Shown piece after piece: positions 35,901-47,900 of a stretch of DNA of 64,000 nt. Both the position numbers and the translations under genes were made by a program. The DNA is from Psococerastis gibbosa (lineage: Eukaryota > Arthropoda > Insecta > Psocodea > Psocidae). The stretch lies in assembly GCA_963971405.1 (NCBI GenBank), contig OZ020488.1, positions 5,238,678 through 5,302,677 on the forward strand. Reading direction: 5' to 3'. The first letter of the stretch is position 1. Each line of letters starts with the position of its first letter. The notes beneath the pieces are model-generated. The model saw only the letters and a list, made by a program, of their open reading frames with translations, was not told the DNA's origin and did no database searches.

Positions 35901-38900
35901 TAGTCCATCATGTCCAGATTATTCTAGGAGGTTCTGAGGTTTCTGAGGAGGTTGCCTCATTGACTTAAGTCAAATTATTCTTTAGGCGCGGTGCAAAATA
36001 CACATACGGTGACGTGGTAGCAGACATTCAAGACTTAGGCTGGGTTTCCGACGACCGCTCATTGCAGAATGCACATGACATTGACGGAAATTTGAATTTT
36101 TCTTTTTATAGAAATCTATTAAAATGTTTGTACTTAACATATCCCATGATGCCATTTTTTAATTTTAGTTTGTTTGTTTGTTTACTCATTATCATTGATC
36201 AATTTTAACTATGGCATAGAGTAAAACAAAAATTTCCGTCAATGTCATTTGCAGTCTGCAATGAGAGGTCGGTAGAAACCTCGCCTTTATTAGTGATATC
36301 TGCTACCACGTCACCGTGTGTGCATTTTGCACTTAGAGGTCGGTGGAAACCGCGCCTAAAAAAAGGGTATTGAAAGCTGACTTTGCCTGTCCTGACTGCT
36401 ATTTATTTATTTTTCAGTTGGTTTTGAAACAAAAACAGTTTTTATCGAATCCTAGTGTAAGCTCTGATCAGCGGGGCTTGGTCCTGTCCAATTTCTCGGT
36501 AGCTATTTCGCTGCTGAAAGCATCTGAAGAGCTCGTTGTCCACGGGCTTCGCAGCTTCCTAGGCAAACTTTTAGGTAAGATTATTTTCCACTGGACCATT
36601 CCGGACGTCTTCTCATCGGGCGAGAAAAAGGCTTTTCACTTAACATAATGCAGCGATAGCTTTTTCTAGTATGTATACCTTTTAGAAAAAATGGGCGAGC
36701 CCAGGCAGGAGGTGGTGCTGCCTGTAATTGCCAGCCCAAACCATAACAGGGTTGGACTGTTTAAAAAGTAATCACTTTATTTTTAGGAATAAAGTCCGGG
36801 GAAGGTGCTACCAATAACGTGCATAGCCGTCTTGCGAAAGATGCAGAGTTTGCAGCCCTGGCCGCTGCAGTTGAAGACTACATCGGTAAGGACCGAGATG
36901 TAGCGTTTGACCCGAACGTGTCGATGGCTAGACTGCAGGACGAGTTGGACGCCCAAACGAACGGCTCTCTGCCTCCCCTGGTTTACAGCCACCCGAAGTT
37001 TGTTACTCTCGAGCAGATCGTCACGGAGCATTTTGGCACGTGGTCCGACAAAAATCAGGCCACCAAAGTTATTGTCTTTTGTAAGGTACGATATATTTTT
37101 CTAGAGCCAAATAGAGGCCCCTAATAGGTTTTTAATAGGTCGTAGAGCTATAAAAATGTCGCACCCTTTGGAAGACATACTCCTTATACTTTTTGATATA
37201 TCATTAACACCGATTTGCCGCACTTTTTTGATTCCTTCCTCCCGTTGTACAAATGAACCTAAAGAATTGTGGCCCATCTGTGTTATAGACGGCATACGAG
37301 TGTAGCAACATATAGAGGAGCATTTTCTGTTCAGCGATGTGATTTTTCACAGTTCTATGATCTTTCATGAGATTTAACTTAGGTTTCTACACTTCTAAGG
37401 GTTTCCCCCTTCGATTACCTCTTAATATGCGCATTCATGTGGGTATGCAGTTGCTGCGGAAACGAAAACTCACATACTTCGACCATGTGATGAGGAACGA
37501 AAAGCATCGCTTTCTGCATGAAGAGTCTCCTTGCAGAAGAATTAACATCCTGGTTAGAAAACCTGAGGCAGTGGCTTGGCAAGAGCACGACTCCCCTCTT
37601 CAGAGTGGCAGTCTCCAGAGCCCCAATTGCCAATCTTCGATAGAAGATTTCTGCTTTTAAGCAACCCTGTCAGGACTTGACACGTACTTAGACTGCCTAA
37701 GCGCGTTTTCATGTCTGACAATGTACACTACCATGTTTGCTTCAGTTTTTAACAGGCTCTGTTTTGGTGGATTCAACTTGGTATGGGCGTTGGCGTTTCA
37801 ATACGTTTAGACTATAGCTTTCAGTGAAAAACTAAGATTTTGCTTTTATTGTTTCAGTCACGGCCGTGTACAGGGGAAATTTGCAATTTTCTAAACCGTT
37901 TTCGACCGTTGGTAAAACCAATGATTCTTATTGGTCAAAGCAGTTCAACTGGGGGATCGACTAGTCGTGGTTTGAAGCAAAGTGCGCAATTGGAAGTAAT
38001 GCGGAAATTCAGAACTGGTAAAAATCCAATCAATCAATTAATATAAATCCCAGCTGGACATACTGTAGGAACAGTTCACAGGGAAAGAGTACTATGCAGT
38101 TTAATTGATATATGTTATGGTTAAGTCTGCCTCACGCCTGTTTCAATGTGTCAATGTTAAGCTTGTCTCAGCTTGACCATTTTCGTCTGTAACCGGTATA
38201 GGTTGACATCAGGTGCATGTACCAAGTTGCCATTGCTAAATTTAATGCGGAAACATTACCAACAATGTCCACATAATAAATGGGGTCGCTGGCATGACTG
38301 CAAAGAGTAGGCCATAAAAAAGCCTTTACAAAAATGCTTTAAGTTTTTTTTAAATTAAATTTTCTACTCGAGTTTTCAAAGATTTAGTCTGCCAAAGCTA
38401 TAGAAGGCTATTTCATGCCCAGCACCATGATCTATTTTTTTTATTTTATGGTTATGATGCAGTTATTTTTTGCATTTAAACGATATGGGCCATAAATGTA
38501 CTGAATTATCAGATTCATGGAGACATTACATACGTGGAGCTGAAGAGGGGGGCTACCAGGATCGAGGGGAGTGGTGTCATCGATGCCACATGCTGCTACT
38601 AACCAGCCAGCCGGCTATAACTTGAAGAAGGAGATTACAATAACAAAAGTTAATAAAAAATACCTTGTGTTATGTATGAAATAGTATAACTAAAAACTAA
38701 AAGATTTTGGTGTGATCGAGGGGTGACTAGGATATTATACTTTTCAGGGGTGTACAACACTTTAGTAGCGACCTGCGTAGGGGAGGAAGGGCTGGACGTG
38801 GGTGAAGTAGATTTAATCATCAATTTCGATGCCAGCAAAAATTCTAACACGCAGGTGCAACGGGCTGGTCGTACAGGTCGGAAAAGAGAAGGTCGAGTTG

Positions 38901-41900
38901 TGAATTTAGTCACGGAAGGCAAAGAATATCAGGTAAGTTCTACTTGGATTATTATGATACAGGTATTTGTGGGGAAAATTAAAGGACAACCCATACAGTG
39001 CAAAAAAAAGGTGCTACTATATATTTATACTATATATTTATTTACTGGATAAAGTTCAGTGTATTCGTAGCAGTTTTATGGTGACTTATTTAAACATCGA
39101 CATTATTCAAGTTGTTTTGTTTTAGGACTACAATGTTGGTTTTGCCAAGGCCAAAACAATGAGCAAGAAACTTTCGAATGGAATGAACAATCTGCCTCTA
39201 TACCCAAACAGTCCCCGCTTACTTCCGAGAGGTGTAGACCCTGTATGTCAGGAAATGTTCCTTAAAGCGCCTACAGAAACGCCGGGCAAAAAGAAGACAA
39301 AATCTGAAGAGACTCCGAAAAAGCCGCCAAGTAAGAGGCGGAAAAAGGATCCTGCACAACAGTTTCTGCCCTCACAAACTCCCCAAAAGCCACCAAGCAA
39401 GAGACGGAAAAACGACCCACAAAACCCTTCACAAAGTAGCAAAAAATATGACATAAGATATGCGTTAAGTCAGGGGCAGAAAAACAAGGGTAAACTAGTT
39501 GAAAGTCAAGATGACAGTTCTGGATCGTTGTTTGAAGCTGCAGGGGCAGTTCAACTATTCAAAGATGGTAATGTGCGACAGGACCCTACGAAAGCTTCAA
39601 ACATCAAGAATATTGCTCGTGAAACGCATGTTACAGAAGAAAGTAGAGTAGAAGTTCCTGTTATTAGTCTTGATGACAGCGAATCATCGCAGCCAAACTC
39701 TTGTGATGGTTTTCTGCTAAACGAAGCAAACGAATTAGCAGCTAAATTCGCTGCAGTTAGTCTACCACTAAATAGTAACGCTTGTGATATATTGGACACG
39801 TTATCAATAGATGAGTTGATGGAATTGGCTGCGAAAAATTTTAAGACTGTTCGCATTGCAGATGGTTACAAAAGAAATAAAATTACGCCAATAATTGGTA
39901 ATCCTTGGAGAGAATCCTCCGAATGTGATTGGCTTCATGGTTTTGATACAGAAAATGGGCCATTAGATGTGAATTCACCAATTAGGCGGAGTTTTTGGGC
40001 TGTTCCCATATCCCGTGAAGAATATTTTTCGTCTATTAGCGTTAATCGTTCCGTAACTGTGCAGACTTCAAAGCAAATTACAGGTTTTGATGATTTATGG
40101 GATACCAGCTTAAAAGATGACGACGTTAGTGTATTGACAAAGCAAAATGAGGTACCCTGTAAAGAACCTGTTATTCCTGTGATTAACAATTGCGACACCA
40201 CATCTGATCACTCTGAAAACTCTAGAATTTCTGAATTGTGCCGCGAAGATTCCGAAATAGAACTTGCTGCTACAGCAAATGAAGACGAGTTTGCTTTAGG
40301 CAACTGTGTTGAGTCGACTCGCTTGGACGCAGATCTGAAAGGGAACTTGGTGTCTGAAAGCAACGGAAAATCTGAATTAGTATTACCTAAAGATGCAGAA
40401 AAGACTGATATTGTTGTAAATCATTTCACTGATGATGACGTTGATGTTTTCATACGACCCCAAACATCATTTATGTCGGAAAGGAATGAATTGAATTTGC
40501 AAGCGTTAGCGGAAAAAGTAGGGTCTAATTGCCTTGACAGAAATAAAATGGACGATAGTGAAGATGCCTTTTTGGACGATATTAGATTGACTCACATTGT
40601 CCAAGAGGCCAAAAGAGATGAAAATACTCCTAGAAGTTTAATCCGTGATAGCGTTACTGAAAAGCCCCATAATGAATCGTGTAACAAAAGTACTGTAAAT
40701 ACAAACAACTGCGAAGTTAGTATGGTAACCGTAACGCAAGCTTTGGGAATTGTTGCATCATTTAAAGCAAAACATGTTAATCCTATCGGAATAGCACAAG
40801 AAAGTGTTTCGTCTGACACTGAAATGGTTGCTGAATGTAAGGGTGATGTAGTTCCTCCGCTTTTAGTTGAAAAGTCATTGCCAAATACCTCTCTTACTTT
40901 AGCTTTTGAAGATACATCTATACATATTGATAAAGTGGTTAATAATGCTTCTATTGGGGCTGAAATAGAGAGTAGTGGTCTGATAAAGCAACCAAGCAAC
41001 GATGATGGTTCGTCCTCACCTATTTTTAAAGTAAATCGTCGTCCATCCCGAAAAACAAAGAAAAATAGGCTTTCCAATTCGTCTTCAGCAAAAGTTAAGC
41101 CAACTACCCAATCTGATTGCACATCTTCTATTTTTCAAGTGTCTCAAAAATATCACAACAGAATCGACTTGCAAAGATCTCCTGTATTTAATGTATTGCA
41201 AAGAAATCGCCGCCATCCTTTGAAAACTACCCATGAACTTCTTTCGAAAGACAACGAAATAGTTCCCCTTATATTGTGTGAAGAAGTATCATGTGAAGTG
41301 GAGAAGCCTTTTTCTGCTCGAAAGAGTCTAAATTTCGCTGAAACAGCAATGTCTAATACAACCGATTCTAAAACAACTAAAGGAATATTTGGGCTTCTAT
41401 CTGATAGTGATGATGATTTATTTTTGGAAGCTGAGAAAGAACTGAAAATTATGCAAACTCAGCAATTGAAGGAAAATAGTGAAGTTGATAGCTCTGATAA
41501 AACTCAAATTTACACTCCTGAACGTATCAGCCCGTCAGTTTTGCATTTTGTCGATGAATTTCAATTACCGTCGTCTGTAGGTTTGGAGAACAATTCAACG
41601 CCTCTTCGAGCTCTAATAGTAAACAAAAAATGTGATAATGTTTTTGACGACGACGATGATCTTCTTGTGCCTTGTAAGTTATTAGAAAAAGGTAAAGAGG
41701 TCAATGAGAAGCTGGATGCGGCTAAAACGGATGAAGAATTATTTGAAGGCGATGATGAATTCGTTATACCTTCTAAATTGATTGCACAGGAAAGGGAAGA
41801 CAATGATAGGGCAATATCCGAGTGTAGTAAAATGCTTGAAGACGATGAAGATTTTTTTGTACCTTCAAAATTGTTTGCAGAGGAGCAAAAATCAAGGGAT

Positions 41901-44900
41901 GAGATAATAAATAAAGAGAATTATTTAAAACGGGAGCTTGGAGGTTTTACCGTAGCTTCAAAATTAAATATAGAAGGGAACATTCTAAGGGCACCAAACA
42001 AGTATAAAGAAAACAATATTGTAGTAACTGGGACTGATCATGATTTTACTTACCTAGATTGTTCGAAAGTGAGAAAGCCTGAAAATGACACCGAGCTTCG
42101 AAAAGCTTCTCTTGCAACATGCGATGATTCAATGCCGTTCGGTGAAAATTTAGCCACATACAGAGATAAATTATTTGCAAGAAATGAGAATGCAGTGAAA
42201 ACTCCACCCAGAGTTGCCATCGTGAGGCCGATAACGTCTCAAACATCTGATAAACCACCAAATGGCGCCGGCTGGATATTGTCAACAGCAAACAAACCAA
42301 AAAGCCCGTCATTGTTGTCTATTTTGAAGCCAACCCGAAAACGAAAAAAAGTTCTCAGTAGTCAAAGCCAATCCCTATTTACCCCCAAAAATAGCTCGGC
42401 TTCATTGCGACGTTCTTTCACTGAGGAGAAAAAAATTATTAAATCGCCTGTGAATGCGGTTACTAAATCTGCATCGAGTGACAACGATGTTTTTGCCACT
42501 TTCGACTGTATTCCCGATGATTTGGCTGATTTTTTGACGTGTTCAACCTTTGATGCAAACAAGCAAAGTACGCCGATATCTAAAAGTCGTCCTTCTACAA
42601 GCACTAAGGAAGAGGAAAGGACTGTTAAAGAAGATAACAGGTCTAGTTTCAAAGAAAAGAAAAGGGCACGTAAAGTGGGAACGTCAACAGCAACAATAGA
42701 TTCTGATGGAAATTTGAGCGACGATGCTTTGGCTGCGTTAAGGGCTGTTGAAGAATTTGAGCGAAATCAAAGGGTTGCGGAAACTTCGACAAAATCAGCT
42801 AAAAGTGGAGTGGACTTTGATGTGTGGGGTAGTGACGACAGTGATGACTTTTTTGAGAAGAAGGTTGTGACTGGACAGCCTGCTCGGAAGGAAACAGCAT
42901 CGCCACGGAAGAAAACGAAAAAGCGCTTGGTAAGTTAATATATGTATATTTCTTTCCCTTACTAGCCAACTCCATTGATTAGTGGCTCCAATTGATAAAA
43001 GAGACTCCGATAACATCCTGTTTTGCGTATGGTCCAGGAGAGAGGAAGTAAATAATAGGACAACGTCGTGGGTACAATACTAAGCACTTTAAAGAATTCA
43101 ATTTACTGACCTTGTGTTGAGGGTTCTAGACCCTACATTCCTAGAACCTTGAATTCACTTGGTGGGAACCGCCATTAGAATCTTACTTTCAACACTCATG
43201 GTTCTCTCATTGCCTGTTTCAGGGGCGTAAGAGGAGCAACCAGTTTATAGTGAGGGAGGCAGAATTGTCAGATGACGATGGAGCAGCATCTTCAGACGAC
43301 GAAGACGACAGTGACCTTGACGAGATGGATAGCAGCTTTTTGGACGAGAGAATAGCTCCCACACAGGCTCCTGACGTGGATATGACCGCAAGGTGCGTAA
43401 AAAAAGCAGGAAGGCCAGTTACTTCGGTTTTCAGCTTCAGTAGTCTTTGGATTTACAGTATGTGACCGTTACAAACACCAAATAGCCAGAGGAACTCCTA
43501 CTGGCAATTCTTAGTCTCAGTGTCAGTTATTGTTTATAAATTAAGTTTGGAAACTGTGGCCGATCTCTGATAGTGACGGCCGAATAATTTGCATCAAAAT
43601 TTAGAGGAAATTTTCTTCTATTTTATGATATCTATGATCGATATTTCCTGTGATTTTAAGCCTCTACTCCTTCCTGTCCTCTCACTTTCTCCCATCTTCC
43701 CCTATCACTTCCTCTGGTTTCAGTCTCACTCTCTTGAGATCGTCTACAGTTTGATTTCCGAATATCTTCCTTGATTCTCTTTCGTGTACCCCCTATCTCC
43801 TCTTCCAGCCACTTCTCCAGCCTCTCCTGCTGTTTACTATTGGTTGCTCAAACCTTTCCAGTCTCTTTGCTATCCTCTCCCAATAGTTTTTTAAGAGTGT
43901 ACAGCCCGCAGGAAATTGGCAGCCCGACATTTAATACTTTTTATATTTTATTTAATTAACTAAGCATGTTATTGAAGATTTGGCTCATCAAAGTTGTAGA
44001 AGACTTCTTCATGCATCATATTATAAGATATGTTTAATTTTCGAAATTGTAGTTTTTTCATAAACATATATTATAAACAATAACTTTTCACGTATTATCG
44101 GTTTTATAAAAAACCTACAATTTCGAAAACTAAAAATATCTTATAATTTGATGCATGAAGTTATCTTCTACAACTTTGATGAGCCGAATCTTTAATAACA
44201 CGCTTAGTTAATTAAATAAAAAATAAAAAGTATTTAATTTCGGGCTGCCACTTTCCTACGGGCTGTACACTCTTAACACTGAACTCTCTTCTCATCACTT
44301 CATTCCTAATCGTATCCCTTCTTCTGGCGGGCTGTTCAGATGAACTTCATCTTAGGCGCTTGTACCATTCAACGATGCTTAAGGTACTGGCATCACCTAT
44401 GCAACCGCTAAAAATGGAATTTCTTAATTTTCAGGTATCTTTCTACAGTGAGGAGCCCTCCTGTTGTAGCTGGCGGCTTTAAAATACCACAAGCTGTCAC
44501 GCCCAACTTTCCAGTCTGCAGCCAGTATGATCCTAATGACGATGATTACGAAAGGGTAGGTACCGTCAGAAGACATAAAGGACTAGGATTAGAAGTGAAG
44601 TGATGAAAAGAGAATTCGGGGTGGAAATCCATTAACTGAGAGGTAGGCTTCATTCGCTTGGACACGCATTTCAAATTGAAAATGGCTGGAGGAAGAAATA
44701 GAAGAAGAGGAAGACCTAGGAAGAAATTGTTGAATATTCAAAATTGGAGAGACCGGAGTGGGGGTAGCTCACATATGCTATTGACTTTTTGTTCTATTAC
44801 TAAGCCAACCTAGTGGAATTAGGGCTATAAAGCCCTCTCTTACACTCAACTAGAAAGACCCGGGACCGCCTGCTTTACATTTGTAGTATGGCCTGAAAAT

Positions 44901-47900
44901 GTAGCGTGGGACTCGAACCAACAACATTTCGGGGTGAAAGTTGGAGTCTGTACTACTACTACTACATTTCCTGACATATCACTAGCTGATTATTGATGAT
45001 GGGGAAGTATCGTTATTTTGGAGGAGGGTACAGCGGGCAGGGTACTTCCGGCACTTAAAGAGGATGACAGCTGCGTAATGAAGTGACTGAAAGAAGAAAT
45101 AAATGGTACACAAAGGAATGAAGACTGAGGGAGAGACGCAGAAACCAGATTGAGGGCGATCTCCGAGAGGTGGGACTGAAGCCTGAAAGAGTGCTGAATG
45201 ATTACCAGCGGCGGGACAGGAAGAAGTAGAGGTTCCGGGCAACTGGAGTTCATGTTTGATGATGATGATGATGATGGAGTTCATGTAGTGTTGTGCTGCG
45301 AAGTCCGACCAAAAAGCTCTTTTGTGAATCCTGCATTTCTTGGGCTTGCTCCGGAGAGGGCTTATAAAGCAGGTGGTCCCGGGCCTTCTAATGGAATGCC
45401 TCTAATTCTGCTAAATTTGCTCAGGATTAGAACAAAATTAATTTTATTGTGTTTCAGGACTCGTTTTGCGTGGACGATGCAATAGAAGAAAATAACGATT
45501 TGTCTGCCTTGGAACTGGCTGAATTGATTTTGGATAGGAGAAGAAAGCGAAGACGAATGGAGACGCCGCCGAGTAGTAAGCAAAAAAGTGGCAAAAAGAA
45601 GAGGCGACGGATTGTTGTTGTTGATTCCAGTAGTGAAGACGAGGTGGTACCGGAAACTGCAGTGTCTAAAGCTGTGTAAGTTTTCTTTATTTATGTATTT
45701 ATTTTCTATAAAAGAGTAGTTTGGGAGTCACTCAATGTCCATGGCAAGGCCCGGTGCACAAGGACGATTCTCGCAGTCCCTATGTGCCGACGTCTTTTCG
45801 ATTGTAGCCATAGGGCTAGCAGAAGATTTCTGGTCGATTTCCTGACGATTTCGGAAGCTGGCGTGAAGCCGACCGCACGAGAGTGCATGGTTTTCCCATA
45901 GTAAACCAGATCATAGAAATCTTCTGAAGTGGAATTGGGTTTGTGCCAACCATTCACCAAGCTCTAGCTCTACAATGAAAACGATGTTGGCAAATTGCGA
46001 CTGCAAGAATCGACTGTGTGTATAAAACTTTAATCTTGTGGTAAAAAGTTTCATAGAATGCAAGAATCGTCTGTGTGTATAAGACTTTAATCTTGTGGTA
46101 AAAAGTTTCATATGTTTTACAAAAAAATGAGAATTAGGTGTTTTTGTGACTAAATTAGTTAATTAAAGCGGTATAATTACAAAAGCTTTCACGGCCGGAG
46201 TTACGTGACGAAGCAGTAGAATCCGGGATGGTAATGGTCGTTCTGAAAGCGTTCATTTCGTCATTTGCGTCGACTTCTAAGATTGCATCTTATCTGTAGG
46301 TCCACTGAAGATGCCGGCCGCGGATGTTGACGAAACGTTTGGAAGTACGCTTTAAGAAAAACCGCGGCCAACCTTCCCGGATTCTACTGCTTCGTCAATT
46401 TCAGTGGTGTTATGAACAATTTTGAAAAAGTACCAGCTTTTGCAGAAAATTTGCATTTTGCACCTCAAATATTATTACTTGAGAAGAAACACAATTAAGT
46501 GCATTAATCAGAGTAGATTGAACAGTCAGTCGGGTAAATAGTCGACTCTCTTAGGAAGCTTAAATTTTATGCGAAATTTTTCATTGGACCATAGTAGCAG
46601 TAGTAGTGTTCGTCGGGTTAATAACGACTTAGGCCTCATATTTGGGCCCATAGAGCGACTCCGACTTGACTGACCTATGCCAGCCCATAGGACAGTGGAC
46701 CTCCTGATTATAGTGGATTCCGAACCACTTGGGAAACACAGTGAAGTCACACGATTAGTTCGGAGGTGACCAGGACAAGTCCTACCATGTTTCCCTACCC
46801 GCACTGTGCACACGACCGAGTTATCTGCAGCTTTGAACCTGCTCTGGTCCGCTGGATTCAACTTGGTATGGCGGCCGGCTTCATTGGACCATTGACGAAG
46901 AATTAATTAATTTCGTTACATATACCGGATTTCCCTTTGTTTACAAAATATTTGGAAATCTCTGCTTGAAGCTTCCGGTGGTCTTCACTAACGTCACTTC
47001 TTCTCCCTGTTGGATTATTGTTTCATATTTGTTACTGTTATCGTTATATATTGTTATCGTCTCATAATCCAAAAATATGCAACATCTCCTATTTCAATCT
47101 AAAACAATTTTTTGTTTGTTTTTAGCTCAAAGCCTAGCGAAATTCCATTGGTGTCGACAATACCTAGCAGTAGTTCTTCTATCAAAAGTTCAGCGCCAGT
47201 TAAGTTGTCAGCACCGCCTCTGGTGTTCATTGGCTCGCGGCAAATCGCTAGTACACCGGATATCACGACAGCGCTGCGCGCCAAATGGAAGTTTCAGGTG
47301 GAAGTTCGAAGCTCGCCTGGAGCGGATTATATAGTCAGTTGGCGGGTTGGAATTAATAGGATTACTCTGTCAGGTGGGTGTTTTGTCACATTGGTTAGGT
47401 TTGTTAGTTGTAAGTTTTAGGTTAGGTTAGGTCAAGCAAGACATGTAGCGTAGTGGTACGGACTCTGACTTTCACCCGAAACGTTGTTGGTTCGAGTCCC
47501 ACACTGGCTACATTTTCTGGCCATGCTTTGGAGGGCATTTAAAGCAGGCGGTCCCAGGTTGAGTGTAAGAGCGGGCTTAACCTAACTCCGCTAGGTTGGC
47601 TTAGTAATAGAAACAATTAAAAGTCATTTTTTTTAAATTCTCCGGGGCGCAACTGGGCAAGTAACCACAACTTATGGTCCTAAAATCCCCCGTACTCGGT
47701 TCGTAAGTTGAAGTAGCTGCAGTGCTTGTTGGTGGCTCATGACATAGTCTTATAACTGTGCCGTTCTTCTGTAGATTGAGGTCATTTGCGTATTATGATT
47801 GCGTCTGTTTCCTGCAGCTACGATTTTAAATCGATTTCGCTGGTAAGGTGGTAGCGTGCTTCTACTTGCGTGAGTCTCTACAAGCCATGCGATCGGAGAC

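Noticed and set aside
39159..42938. The large central FANCM frame as a separate gene starting at ATG 39159
   Set aside because: The coding sequence extends upstream to a good acceptor at 39125 and joins in phase to the helicase exons. The stop at 42936 lies within the intron after a GTAAGT donor.
45198..45285. Acidic GAT-repeat open frame near FANCM exon 13
   Set aside because: The run of Asp codons is a simple-repeat LINE tail within intron 12, not a coding exon.
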